Assembly: GCA_963281255.1 (NCBI GenBank)
Contig: OY725499.1
Span: 2,364,096 to 2,428,095 of the forward strand
Reading direction: 5' to 3'
DNA length: 64,000 bases
DNA from: Aphrocallistes beatrix
Taxonomy: Eukaryota; Porifera; Hexactinellida; Sceptrulophora; Aphrocallistidae
The notes under the pieces are model-generated. The model was not told the origin of the DNA and made no database searches. It worked only from the letters and a program-made list of their open reading frames with translations. Of this stretch, positions 10,737 to 21,700 are shown piece by piece. The position numbers and the translations under genes are program-made. Every line of letters begins with the position of its first letter. Positions within the stretch are counted from its first letter, which is position 1.

Positions 10737-11044
10737 ACAAGCACGCTTCGCTTGCTTCCGCTGCGCGGCTAGTGGACACTTTGTGTCCGCCAGAGGCGCC
10801 CTGCGGGCGCCTGGGATCACATTGATTAAATATATGGGAAAGACATCTCTAAATACGTCTGTCCTACTGCTATAATCGATATCGCACGAAAAATCACCAA
10901 ATTTATCAATTTTAACATTTTTGATGCGTAATGATGACGTCATAACAGAGTGATGAGTCATCATTTTTTGATGATAGTTGCATCGTATGTGAGGTATGTT
11001 AGTATACATATTTTATTAAAATTTCAGGCTTCTATCTCCTATAA
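10737..11044 (-). mobile_element. HLE-1 fragment, 3' half
   Basis: Minus-oriented copy starting ACAAGCACGCTTCGCTTGC, with the terminal hairpins (GGACACTTTGTGTCCGC; GCGCCCTGCGGGCGC) and body with TGACGTCA and TGAGTCATCA. It stops in the body before the 5' end. Confidence 0.65.
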
Positions 11045-11196
11045 TTGATAAGAGTACCAATCTGACAGTAATGTTTCCGTATAGAATTGCTCGTTGAAGT
11101 AATTCAGACGTGTATAAATTTCTGTTTGCCATTGAATAATTTATCAAACATTAGTAGTACAAATAATAATCAAGCTGAAGAAACCAATGTCACAAC

Positions 11197-14100
11197 TCAG
11201 TCAACTTTAATCGCTGAATATATCGCACGTACGAATACATAAGAACAATATAGCCCAATAGTGCCTGACAAGAGCCATAGGGTGAGCAGCATGATAGCTG
11301 AGTATCCCCAGTAGAAGAGGAAGGAGACGAAGCTGACACTGCCCACCCTCGTCGAGTGGAAGAGAAGAATGTACCCGAACACGTAGATAGTAACCCCGGT
11401 AGAGAGGACGTAGGAGGACCTCCACCACCAGTGGTAGTTCTCGGAGCACAGCAGGAGGTAGGTGAGGATGATGGCCACCTGGCAGGTGGAGATGGTGAAG
11501 ATCAAGAACACAACGAACAGAAAGCCGAACAGATAGTAGAAGTGGTGCTCCCAGATGGCAGACAGCACGAAGTAGAACTCTAGCAGCAGTGCGCCGAACG
11601 GGAGCATTCCAGAGAAAAGAGCAGAGGGGACCAGGGACAGGTACCAGGGAAGGGGAGTGACAGGTCTTGCTAAGAGATTGACTCGCACAGGAAATTCGTG
11701 CTTCTCTTTCGAATATCCGAAATAAAACCCTGCGAATCCTAGAGGCAGAGAGATGGTGCTCCAGAGTGTGACCATGGCAAGGATGGAGCGTAGAGAGAGA
11801 ACCTGGGAGCTGTGTTGCAGTGTCAGGAATTGATTGAGTATGAACGAGATTGAGAATACGATGCTTGGGTAGAAGGCAGCAGTTGAGATGGCGGTCTTCT
11901 TGTAATTGGACCCTCCCATGCTCTTATAGAACCTCCCAGCCACATAGCCCCCTACCGTCCCCATCAGCATGTACACCACGATGCTGAATGTGGCCAGAAC
12001 TCCCTTCTTGTCCGGAGATAAGATTCCGAAGCAAGCGACTAGGAACACGATGAGGAGTGTGGAGAAGAGGTGCACGCCAGACCCGAGCAGCACCGTGAGG
12101 AGGGAGGCGTTGGCTGGAGGTCTGAACACGTCACCGTGCACCAACTTCCAACCGCTCTCATCGAAGGGGCTGTCCGTCAGCTCATCGGAGACGCGGTTGT
12201 AGTGCGAGATGTCTCTCCGGAGGACTCGGGTGAGGATGGCGGCCACGACGCCGGAGAGCAGCAGCACGATGGCCAGCGAGTTGACGATGGAGAACCAGTG
12301 CACCTCCTTGTGCTTAGGACGCAGGAGTCTGTCCCAGCGGCTGGACCAGGAGCCCTCGCTCGGAATCCAGGTGGCGGAGTAGCTGAATAGGATCTGGTGC
12401 GACTGGCCGGGGGTGAGCTCGTAGGCGGAGTGCCCCTCTGAGATGGCGCACTCCGGCGCTCCATTCAGGTCTGAAGGCTGGACAGAGCGAGGCCGCACTG
12501 AGAAGCCGACTATGCTGTACTCTCCCAGAGTGGATGCTGAGTGGTATTTTAATGTGAAATCTACAAATATCTGTGAATTAATTAGCATACATTGCAGATC
12601 AATTAAATATGTATTTAATTGTTTTCATTTCTACAATAATATTGTTATAATGTTGCACATTTTTTCAAAAAATATTGACGAATATTGTTTGAGTGAACAA
12701 ATGAGAATATTCGTAAAACTCGTTTATAGCTCCTCACTGTCATCATATCATTGGAACCATTCCTGCAAAACCTTGATTTATATTGGCTGAACAACAAATG
12801 ATGAGTTGTTAATTAAATTCGTCAATCAGAATTTTAACCATCTCAGGATCTAGGAGCTAGCTACGAATAGTATTTACAATTACAGTAGAACTCGGTTAGT
12901 ACGTACTCATTTCTCTGAACCAAAATTCATGTCATATATAGATTCCTATGTAAGATCAACTCGGTTAATACGTACTTCCGGATAGTACGTACTTTTTTCC
13001 GCTTTCGTATCCGAGTTCTACTGTATCTGAACTTATGGATCATTATATACTATCTTCCGGGAAAGCGGAATAAGACCGAATTTTCAAAACTGGAATAAGG
13101 TCGAATTATTTCAACACTGGAATAAGGTCGAATGATCCATTTGGATCTAGAGGAAGAATGGTGTTTATTTTGCGAAATAAAGAATAGAAGGTCGATTGGA
13201 AGTATGTTTCGGTTAGTGGGGAACCAGGGGAGCTTCTAGGTGTTTATTTTATGAAACAAAGAATGTAGGTTCGAAAGGGGCATTTTTTGGTTTGTTCGGA
13301 TACAGGGGAAATTCTAAAGGTTTTTGATGTGGAATATTTTAACAATTTTCCTGTCAAGGCGGTTTCAAGCAAAATATATATTTAATAAATCCCATCAATG
13401 TACTATGGATTTTGCTATTCATTTCCGATTAAGTCATTTTGGGCGGGGAGCCTTATACCAGTGTTGATATAATTCGGCCTTATTCAGTCAACCCCAAAAA
13501 CATGATATGACAAATCGTCAAAAAATGTGCAACCTATCATCCCCTTCTTGCTACATGACGAAAACTATATAAAATCCGCCATAAAAACACATTATTTTCA
13601 AAAAACGTGTGTCCCATATTAAATAGGCTGAACCTCACCAGCGGTGCCGAGTTAGCGCAGCCACTGCCGCCAATTACTGTTCATTTCTTGCTACGGGCGT
13701 ATTTTGTCACAGCTATGGCTACGGTATAGGCCTGGGTAGAAAGGCAGTAAGTCAATAGTGTAGCGTAATACCAGAAATCTAGGAACTTACCCAAATGATT
13801 ATTGATGTAATATTTATCATTCAATGAGAACCCAATTCTGTATCCCAATTCGTAAACGCTCTCGTCTCCGATGAACTCAGTAATGACAGGGAGGTCGTCT
13901 ACAGTGAGCTGAATGAAGTACTCGTGCGAGATGCGAGATATTAGCGAGTCTGTATCGATGTCGCTATAAGATTTCTTACACACAACCCGACACGACATAT
14001 CTTCCAGTACTGTGAAGGAAATAGGGATAACAACGTTTCTGTCTCCAAGTATCATCTCTCCGATGTTCTCCTTGCTATACTGCACTCCTGCAGGATGCTC

Positions 14101-14286
14101 GCAAAACTTGAGAGAATAATAGTCGTAGGCGATAAGAGCACTATTGCTCGTCATCTTGACGGCCTGCACTGTGACGGAGTCACCATCTGCATAATCTCTA
14201 TGGGAGGTCCATGGGATGAAGAAGGGATAGGAAGGAGTGAATGAGATGGAAATGATCAAAATCAGATAAAACCAAGTGTATTCCAT
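11197..14286 (-). CDS. TM9SF nonaspanin (two exons)
   Basis: Transmembrane 9 superfamily protein of the Golgi/endosomal membrane. Exon 1 is 14286-13791 and exon 2 is 12560-11197. The intron (13790-12561, 1,230 bp) has donor GTAAGT and acceptor TTTGTAG. The junction restores YYINNHL-D-FTLKYHS in phase 1 and gives 619 residues, close to the family's usual 600-660. Exon 1 encodes a signal peptide (IISISFTPSYPFF) and the lumenal domain, with the family motifs YYSLKFCE, ENIGEMILGDR and YFIQLTVDDLPV. Exon 2 encodes the rest of the lumenal part and nine predicted membrane spans, including GTVGGYVAGRFYK. The C-terminus IYSAIKVD carries the KxD COPI-type Golgi retention signal typical of TM9SF proteins. 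It is closest in feel to TM9SF2/4. Without the splice, exon 1 would read into a meaningless tail. The intron holds a pogo-like MITE (12883-13023). Confidence 0.9.
12883..13023. mobile_element. pogo-like MITE inside the TM9SF intron
   Basis: 141 bp, TA on both sides, inverted ends CAGTAGAACTCGGTTAG and CGTATCCGAGTTCTACTG, GTACGTAC palindromes inside. Same family as 2765-2935. Confidence 0.75.
13030..13520. repeat. Intronic degenerate repeats
   Basis: Contains three spaced copies of TGGAATAAGGTCGAAT-type sequence near 13090-13130, and at about 13440-13490 their inverted counterpart (ATAATTCGGCCTTATTC). This is probably another foldback element inside the TM9SF intron. Confidence 0.4.
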
Positions 14287-14631
14287 TCGAGGTACTTTGC
14301 ATCTACATGAACTAACATTGAAAATAATAGGACAACATTATATTTGTGTCAAGCTGTCAGGTTTATTGGTTCGGACGAGTCATGACCAAACATGTTCATT
14401 TGAGTCAAACCAGATATGTCTCCATGTCCATTTCAGGCATATACGTATATCGAGAGTTCTTTACCAACCTGGTCAGATATGGGAGTAGCTAGATATTTAA
14501 ATATAATACGCACTCTTAAGTATCTATCCAGTGCAGGTCCAGGGGGTGCCTATTTGTCATGTAGGCGTACTACGTCCGTACTCGAATCTAACCGTCAGAT
14601 ACTACCAAATTTTGAAAAATTTGGTGTACTG

Positions 14632-14870
14632 ATCATGAAAATGATGACACATCATTCTGTTATGACGTCATCATTTCGCATTAAAAAAAAGTAAAAATTG
14701 ACAAATTTTGTGATTTTTCGAGTGATACCGATTATAACAGTAAACAGACGTATTTAGAGATGTTATCTACATTATAATTAATCGATGTGAGCCTAGGCGC
14801 CCAAAGGACGCCTCTGGCGGACACAAAGTGTCTGCCAGCCGTGCAACACAAGCAAGCGAAGCGCGCTTGA
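14632..14870 (+). mobile_element. HLE-1 fragment, 3' half
   Basis: Plus-oriented 3' part: ATGATGACACATCATTCTG, TGACGTCA, CGATTATAACAG, then the GGACACAAAGTGTC hairpin and terminal GCGCGCTTGA. Lies just upstream of the TM9SF start. Confidence 0.65.
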
Positions 14871-15670
14871 ATGAGTTAATACATAGTATACAAATGTTTG
14901 AAACTTAATAATATAAGGCCATTGTTATAAGGAAACTTGTTTCAGCTTCAAAAGATCCTTAGTGGGGATGCGGGAGGTCGGTATTTCATTATCTTTATCT
15001 CATTATTTGATAACATGATAAAGTTAATAATTTTATACACGTATAATAAGCTGCAAACATCGAATTAAGACAATGAAGTCTCAAAACCCGTCAAAATATA
15101 TTGAAATGCTAGCTATATTGACTATATACCCCAATCAATAGTATTAAATTCCCTATACCTGAAACATTATATGATACTGATTGCCATATACTACATATCA
15201 ATGTCTGGCTTAGTTATTGTTCAAATAAGTCCCACTAAGCTAGACGAGAATCAGTTGGTAGCGTGGCGCATTTGTGGGATGTCTGGATGGCGACTGCATG
15301 ATAAAGGTGGCAAACTGGGGTATCTTAATTAATGATACTTGTTTATATTATTTCTGGTAGTCCATTCATTCCGTTCCGTGTTTTAGTGAAGCCCCAAAAA
15401 CCCTGATATTATCCATATACGAGGTGACATTAATAAATTCTTGTCATACAAAAATATTATGAAATAATCTTGCCTGGGGAGAAGAGACAAGAGTCACAAG
15501 ACATAAGGTGAAACCAGATTTATTTGTAATTTTGTAATCAGATAGCTCATATACCAGGTAATTTGCATAATAGTAATTAGGAACATGCATGACTATGGAA
15601 CATGGTAAATACAAAACTGTATAAATAGAAGTATTGGGCAGTATAGGAGAGTACATAGAAGTTATACAAG
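14871..15670. other. Intergenic, upstream of VWA5A-like gene
   Basis: About 800 bp of AT-rich sequence with no repeat or coding signal that I can defend. It should hold the promoter of the plus-strand gene starting at 15671. Confidence 0.3.
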
Positions 15671-18037
15671 ATGGCGAGTCAAAAGAGAATTGTATTAACC
15701 GGTTTGGTGGGATTCTGCAAGAAGTCTATTAAACACGACTCCCTGCCTCTGAAGCGGGTTCAGCTCACCATACAGACCAGATGCGTGCTGGCGAGCATAG
15801 AAGCAGTGCTGGAGTACTGCAATGATGCAGCAGCTCCGATGGAAGTGGAGTTTGTCCTGCCGATGGACTCCGTCTCAGTGGTCACGGGGCTGAGTGCGCG
15901 CTTGGAGGGAAGAGAAGTGAGGGGAGTGGTCAAGAGGAAGGAGGAGGCGAAAGACGAGTACGACGATGCAGTGTCCAGCGGTCAGACCGCAGTCTATGGA
16001 GAGCAAGAAGGGAAGGACTTGTTCAAGATGGTGCTAGGCAACCTGTCGGTAGGAGGGAGTGCCGAGCTACGGCTCAGTCTCCTACAAGAGATGGAGCGAG
16101 AGGAGACAGAGGATGGAGAGACGGGAGCTCTGAGGTTCTGTCTCCCTACAACGCTCAAACCAAGGTACATCCCGTCGTCCCCTCCAGGAGTGGCTGGGCC
16201 AGGCGTCGCTAGCAGCGAGGGGACAGGAGTCAAGTACGAGTTGAGCGTGGGGATGGTAGCAGAGTACGCAGGGGGACTGTCCAGAGTTGAGTCTCCCTCG
16301 CACAAGATCAGCACGGGCATGGTAGAAGGGGGACGGCAGTGGCGGGTCGAGTTGATAGACCCAAACCCCCTGGAAAGAGACCTCGTGATTCTACTCTATC
16401 CGACGCAGCCCTCAGTCCCAGCTCTCATGTGGGGAGGTGCCTCGGCCAGTGTGAAGAGGGAGGAGGGGTCCAAGGTTCACCCATTTACTGCCTCCCGATC
16501 CATGATGCTCTCCTTCCTGCCTCAGTTCGGAGAGGCGGAGAGAGAAGAGGTAGCCACTGAGATGATATTTCTCATCGACCGTAGCGGAAGCATGCGAGGA
16601 GAGCCGATAAGAAGCGCAGGAGCTACGCTAGAATTGCTCGTGCGTAGTCTCTCTCTAGGCTGCGCACTCAACATTGTAGGATTCGGGTCCCATTACAATT
16701 CTGTGTTCCCTGGAGAGAGCAGGAACTACGATGAGGCGTGCGTGGAGACTGCAGTCTCCTACGCACGAGCTCTGCAAGCGGACATGGGCGGCACTGAGAT
16801 TCTCTCGCCATTGCAGGACATATTCCGACAGAAGAAGCGACCAGGCTTGCCTAGGCAGGTGATACTCCTGACAGACGGAGCTGTGTCTAACACAGAACAG
16901 GTGATTCGATGTGTCCGGGAGAACCGAGGACAGGCGCGAGTGTTCGCGATCGGTATCGGCTCCGGAGTGTCGACTGCGCTGGTGCGCGGGGTGGCGGAGG
17001 CGGGGGGAGGCAGAGCGGTGTTTGTGAGTGAGGGCGAGCGAATGCAGGGCAAAATCCTGAAACTGCTGAGTGACGCGATGACTCCTTGCTACACGGACGT
17101 AGCGCTCAGTGTTAGCGGAGAAGGTCTGAGGCTCTTTCCTAGCCAGCTGCCTCAGCTGTTCCCACAGGACCGACTGCTGGTGTACGGCCTGCTAGCGCCG
17201 GGAATGAGTGTGGAAGGACACACAATCAGTTTGCAGTACAAGCAAGGAGAGCGGAAGTATTCACACCTTGTGTCGCTAGATGCGAGCAGTGGAGAGGCCG
17301 TGAGTGGGGAGTGGATACACAAGCTGTGTTGTAGTGCGGTGCTGCGTGAGTGGGAAGGAGCAGAGGAGAGGGAAGAGGAGTGTGTACAGTTGAGTTGTGA
17401 CACTAACCTGGTGTGTAGGCACACCGCACTGGTGGGAGTAGACTCGGAGGAGGGACGGGTTGTGCCTGGTTCGATGCAGCACATTAAACTGAAATCTGTT
17501 TTGTTCGGTGGGATGTTGAAAGGTGTCAAGCAACATCGCGGTGCCGTGATGATGATGAGATCAGCTCCTAAGTTAGCTGCTATGGGAGGGAGAGGAGGAG
17601 GAGGAGGAGGAGGAAGCAGAGGTAGGGGGAGAGAGAGGAGTGCGGTGCCTGAACAACAAATAGATTTGAGAAAAAAAAGCAAAAGCAAAGAGTCTAAAAC
17701 AGTTCCAATATCCAACAAGATAGGAGGCCCTCCCCCTGGCCGCTCTACACATGAAGAACTGATCTCCCACCAGACAGCACAGGGATACTGGAACAAGAGT
17801 GAGAATGTGGACAACCTGCTGCAGCTGTCTCCACACACAGAGAAACTCTGTCCTCAAGGAGTGGGAGAGAGGGAATGGACCACTCTTCTCTGTTTGCTAA
17901 CGTTAGAGCTCAAGTTCGCTGCGTTTAAAGATGAGTGGCAACTAATAACCAAGAAAGGATGGAAATGGTTGAAATCATCTCAGCTGCCTGTGAGTCTGGA
18001 AGTGGCTACTGATGCCGCGAGACAAGCTGTGCAGTAA
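15671..18037 (+). CDS. VIT/vWA domain protein, VWA5A-like
   Basis: 788 residues in a single exon. Residues of about 15-140 form a VIT domain, with the characteristic EEAKDEYDDAVSSGQTA and LFKMVLGNL segments. The vWA domain covers about 293-465, with an intact MIDAS (IDRSGSMRGEP, DxSxS) and LLTDGAVSN. A Gly/Arg low-complexity stretch (about 640-660) and a lysine-rich linker follow. The C-terminal 100 residues hold a conserved-looking helical segment (WTTLLCLLTLELKF) like that of VWA5A and the corresponding region of PARP4. These are intracellular proteins. VWA5A (BCSC-1) has been described as a candidate tumour suppressor of unclear biochemistry. A polyadenylation signal AATAAA at 18083 follows the stop by 46 bp. 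A second, structurally different VIT/vWA gene is at 35603-38392. Confidence 0.85.
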   Translation: MASQKRIVLTGLVGFCKKSIKHDSLPLKRVQLTIQTRCVLASIEAVLEYCNDAAAPMEVEFVLPMDSVSVVTGLSARLEGREVRGVVKRKEEAKDEYDDAVSSGQTAVYGEQEGKDLFKMVLGNLSVGGSAELRLSLLQEMEREETEDGETGALRFCLPTTLKPRYIPSSPPGVAGPGVASSEGTGVKYELSVGMVAEYAGGLSRVESPSHKISTGMVEGGRQWRVELIDPNPLERDLVILLYPTQPSVPALMWGGASASVKREEGSKVHPFTASRSMMLSFLPQFGEAEREEVATEMIFLIDRSGSMRGEPIRSAGATLELLVRSLSLGCALNIVGFGSHYNSVFPGESRNYDEACVETAVSYARALQADMGGTEILSPLQDIFRQKKRPGLPRQVILLTDGAVSNTEQVIRCVRENRGQARVFAIGIGSGVSTALVRGVAEAGGGRAVFVSEGERMQGKILKLLSDAMTPCYTDVALSVSGEGLRLFPSQLPQLFPQDRLLVYGLLAPGMSVEGHTISLQYKQGERKYSHLVSLDASSGEAVSGEWIHKLCCSAVLREWEGAEEREEECVQLSCDTNLVCRHTALVGVDSEEGRVVPGSMQHIKLKSVLFGGMLKGVKQHRGAVMMMRSAPKLAAMGGRGGGGGGGSRGRGRERSAVPEQQIDLRKKSKSKESKTVPISNKIGGPPPGRSTHEELISHQTAQGYWNKSENVDNLLQLSPHTEKLCPQGVGEREWTTLLCLLTLELKFAAFKDEWQLITKKGWKWLKSSQLPVSLEVATDAARQAVQ

Positions 18038-18082
18038 CCAACTCAACGATACACGTAGTTAATATTAACATCTGGATATTGT

Positions 18083-18088
18083 AATAAA
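18083..18088 (+). promoter_or_regulatory. Polyadenylation signal of VWA5A-like gene
   Basis: AATAAA 46 bp after the TAA stop at 18037, followed by T-rich sequence. Confidence 0.55.
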
Positions 18089-18178
18089 TACTTGTCACAT
18101 TTGATTGTACTTATAATAATAATAAATTAGTTTTTTTATAACGTTCATAATATTGCTAATGAGGTGGATGTGCTTGTT

Positions 18179-19651
18179 TCATTTGTTCTTTACTATATAG
18201 TCAATTCCTGGTGAAGTTGAACTAAGTGCAACTCTAATATCTGCTGGTTCCACATTTAACCTGTTCCTATTCTTAGTTTTGATGACACTCATTTGGCTAA
18301 ATGCAGCCTCACACTCCCGTGATGTTGGAAACCCACCAGTAGTTCTACTGCTTCTTTCGCAAGGAGAGGAAATTCACTTAAGCGTGCTATACAAACTCTG
18401 CTATTGGGACTTGATCAAATTCTACCTTTAGAGAGGAATCAGCTCGCAGTGAAATATATTCCTCTTTCAGACTGAACTGATCATCATCGATGTGGTCTGC
18501 TGTGGATTGAGCAAATGGAAATTGGACCCACTTAATTTTTAACATCTCGAAGTCATCATCGAAGTAATTTTTCAAGTATGTTTTAGTATTTCAATGTGCT
18601 CTGAGATCAGATATCGAAAGGTACACTCCAGTTTTTCTGATTCAAGATAGTGTTGAAGATGTTGAAAATGTTCTAGCTGTCCACGATTCACTCTTATTTG
18701 CCATAGATTCAATATTTCAAAGAATGCAGTATGCTTATCACAGACCTCAAACATTGTAATGATTCTCTCTTGAAGTGATTTGTTAATACTAAAAGCAGAA
18801 AAAATGTCTGTGAGATATGGCGACGAAATCATTATCTTTGAAGCAATAGGCCAGACGATGATCCTTGTAGTCAAGAAAATCTGCTATTTCGGATCTCAAC
18901 TCGAACACACGCAGAACTGCTTTACCTCGTAACAACCATCTGACTGCAGTAAAATATAAAAGCCTTTCATACTCAGCTTCATTATCTTGACACAGTTGGG
19001 TAAAAAGACGAGAGTTAGTTGCACTTGACTTTCTGGCGTTAATCGTTTCAGACTTTATTGAAGATTGTTGACAGTTCCTCTGGCATTGCTTTCGATGATA
19101 ACACTTGTCTGTGAAGTCAGCAATGATTTCCAATCATGTCTGGTGCCATATCTTCAGCCCGGATAATGACACCATCATAGCTGGCGCTCCATCTGTAGTG
19201 CAGAAAACGAGTTTCTTTCTTGCAAATAGTACTGGGCTTTCATTTTAATGGCTGCAACAACTTGATCTTCGATATCCTCATCAAGGTGCAATATACGCCT
19301 TTGGATTGTAGTATTTGACAATGACACCTGAGCTACTTTCTTTGAATGATCTTAGAGCATCCTTTTGACAATAACTTCAACACACGGTGCAATGAGAGTT
19401 TCACCAATGGTGTGAGGTTTCTTTGTCTTGGCAATCATTTGGGAAATTTCATAGGATGCTGCCAAAGTAGCCTCATTTTGCTGTTGAAATCTTCCTGTTG
19501 AATCAAAACTTAAGTTTATGGGCCTCATGCTATCAGCTGACAACACTTTGTGACAAATCACGCATTGTAGTTGTTGTATTCCTCCAATTGTTATACTTGT
19601 AAATCCAAGTTGAAGGTAATCGTCACTATACTTTCGTTCCTTTGCTGCCAT
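18179..19651 (-). pseudogene. hAT (Buster/ZBED5-like) transposase, inactivated
   Basis: Read from 19651 downwards. The N-terminal frame begins MAAKERKYSDDYLQLGF and contains a BED-type zinc-finger start (LQCVICHKVLSADSM), as in the ZBED5/SCAND3-like group. The finger's His pair is lost by an internal deletion. Further down, in shifted frames, are core-domain pieces (YFTAVRWLLRGKAVLRVFEL). Near the end is the hAT dimerisation motif TSRECEAAFSQMSVIKTKNR, finishing IDYIVKNK before TGA at 18179. The frame is broken several times, so it cannot make a transposase. No clear hAT termini with an 8-bp duplication were found around it. hAT MITEs with intact duplications occur elsewhere in the window. 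Confidence 0.8.
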
Positions 19652-19745
19652 AGCAATAGTATTTTAGTTTAGTTATAATTTCATCCTATGTGAATATACA
19701 TACAGTATATAGTGCCTACAATGTAGTATATTGTTTTGGGTTTGG

Positions 19746-21081
19746 CCATAGCATTCTAATACACTAAAGCAATGGCACATACTTTTTTCTGGACCATGGA
19801 TTGGTTAAACGAGCTAAGTGAATTTTTCACTAATTATCAATTTAACATTTATTTGCTTTATATTTGTGAACCACACTTACTAAAGTCATATCATTGGGTT
19901 CAAAAGATTAAGTACTTAATAAATGAGCGTTTATAATCATAATAAGTTCAATTTTAATTAGCAAACAAACAAATACATTCAAATAGATTCATAGCACAGC
20001 ACGGCAAGACTAACAATTAGACACTAAGTACGGATAATCATTATTGAAATGGTGAATTACATGAATTAAAATTAGTAAACTGAGGGATGTTATGAAGAGA
20101 AGATAATATTCTAAGATTAAGGAAGATCAAAACGTTGTTATTCCGTTAGACATCACTTCTCTTTCTTCATCCTTTATCCAGTCTTGTCACACCATTCCTA
20201 AGAGAAGAATTATTATACTTTTGAAGTTTACAAATTCTCTACAGTGCGATCCTCGAACCATTTTGAAGAAAATCGATGTAGAATTAATGAAAACGATCAT
20301 TAAATGATATACGAAGCTATATACCAGCATAATCTAACCATTTTCAGAAAAAATAATGGGGAGCCTACACATGTCAGAAATTGGAGTTATGATTTTGTCA
20401 GAATATCTAGTTCTGCACATGTCAGAATCGGCTATTATAGAGTTCTGCACATGTCAGAATCGGCTATTGTAGAGTTCTGCACATGTCAGAATCGGTTTTC
20501 TAGAGTCTGCATTTGTTAGAATGTAATTTCTATAGTTCTAGTAAATGCTACTCGACCACCTCGTAAAATGCCACTTTCAGACTCAAATGGACACTATTCC
20601 GAACATAAAATGCCCCTTTTCACATCTTTATTTTACATATTACTCTCGAAACTGCTCACTTTCGCTCTTCCATTCATTCTAAAAAGAAATAAAATGCCAC
20701 TCAACCACCCTCCCACGAAACTAGAGTAGAATTTGACTCCCATTCTAACAAAGTCATAACTCGATAAAACTGATTCTGACTAGTGCAGAACTCTATAATA
20801 GCCGATTCTGACATGTGCAGAACTCTAGAAAACCGATTCTGACATGTGCAGAACTCTAGAAAACCGATTCTGACATGTGCAGAACTCTAGAAAACCGATT
20901 CTGACATGTGCAGAACTCTATAATAGCCGATTCTGACAAGTGCAGAACTAATTATTCTGACAAAATCATAACTAGAAATTCTGACATGTGCAGCTCCCCC
21001 AAAATAATTAGCTCGTTTAACCAATCCATGGTCCAGAAATTATAGTTGACGCCATTGCCTAAGTGTATTAGAATGCTATGG
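19746..21081. repeat. Large foldback element with inner foldback
   Basis: The left end is CCATAGCATTCTAATACACT and the right end is its complement AGTGTATTAGAATGCTATGG. The arms continue inward through TGGACCATGGATTGGTTAAA and its complement. Inside, at about 20355-21003, is a second inverted repeat whose arms hold tandem 31-bp units (see separate entry). No coding sequence. Confidence 0.7.
20355..21003. repeat. Inverted arrays of a 31-bp tandem repeat
   Basis: The left arm (about 20390-20520) has three copies and the right arm (about 20770-20950) about six copies, in opposite orientation, of a unit containing GATTCTGACATGTGCAGAAC plus a variable CTAGAAAACC or CTATAATAGCC tail. The outer flanks are also inverted (ATGATTTTGTCAGAATA and complement). 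It is a foldback element with satellite-like arms, nested in the larger element at 19746-21081. Confidence 0.7.
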
Positions 21082-21245
21082 GTAATACATATTAGGCATC
21101 TTTAGGATTCCTATTACCACGAGGGTCAAAAGCCCGAGGGCGTTAATAAGTGACAATATGAGCGCAAGCGAACGAAGCGCGCTGGTTAAAAAGTAGTAAG
21201 CTCAAATTTTTCCCGAGGAGCAAACAGCATTTGAATATGAAATAC

Positions 21246-21432
21246 AGTCGACTCCGCTTAATAGGGTCACTGTTTAATCGGGTCAACCGCTTAATCGGGC
21301 CACTTTTGGCAGGACCGGAATAGCTCTCACACATAGAAGCCAATACAAAATATTTTCGGTTAATAGGGTTCTCCGCTTAATCGGGTCAAAATGTCCTCTG
21401 ACCAATGTGACCCTATTAAGCGGAGTCGACTG
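21246..21432. mobile_element. pogo/Tigger-like MITE (CAGTCGACTCC family)
   Basis: 187 bp, TA-flanked. Inverted ends CAGTCGACTCCGCTTAATAG and CTATTAAGCGGAGTCGACTG. Internal repeats of TTAATCGGGTCA. A nearly identical copy is at 27254-27442, and a disrupted one at about 29631-29815. A short HLE-like 3' end (GAAGCGCGCTGG) lies just upstream near 21175. Confidence 0.85.
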
Positions 21433-21517
21433 TAATATAAATGTAAAAAGTATTCTGTAAAAAATATTATAAATAACAATCTGAGTAAAAGTTGAATAAA
21501 GTTTTCACCATATGTTA

Positions 21518-21700
21518 TTAAATATTTCCTTTATCGAGGCATTCTTCGCAAACATTCATGGCCTTGCCATGATCAGAACAAATGAATACAAAACACAATT
21601 CACACTTCTTCCTAGTTTTTCTATCTTTATTCCGTTTGCAAGACGCACATCTAGCTGCTCTAACCTGTGGAGTAGCAATAGATGTACCAGTTAGATGAGA
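21518..21700 (-). pseudogene. piggyBac-type transposase C-terminal zinc finger, relic
   Basis: The last 60 residues of this frame hold RCASCKRNKDRKTRKKCELC, then CSDHGKAMNVCEECL. That is a run of paired cysteines spaced like the cysteine-rich C-terminal domain of piggyBac transposases. No catalytic domain is present upstream, where the frame is low-complexity. Two TTAA-flanked MITEs in the window (31102-31219, 62753-62852) fit past piggyBac activity. Confidence 0.5.

Noticed and set aside
10635-11009. Recurring ORFs beginning MMTHHSVMTSS in several places
   Set aside because: Look conserved only because they lie in copies of the HLE-1 DNA repeat. Frames break differently in each copy, and the ends run into hairpin sequence.
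11356-12464. Several antisense and alternative-frame ORFs in TM9SF exon 2
   Set aside because: Side effects of the GC-rich coding sequence. The TM9SF frame fully explains the region.
17152-17838. 228-residue minus-strand ORF in the VWA5A-like gene
   Set aside because: Antisense shadow, with poly-Pro and Ser runs from the Gly-rich coding stretch.
20390-20950. CRISPR-like array
   Set aside because: Repeats of 31 bp are directly adjacent without unique spacers and occur in inverted arms in a eukaryotic transposable element.
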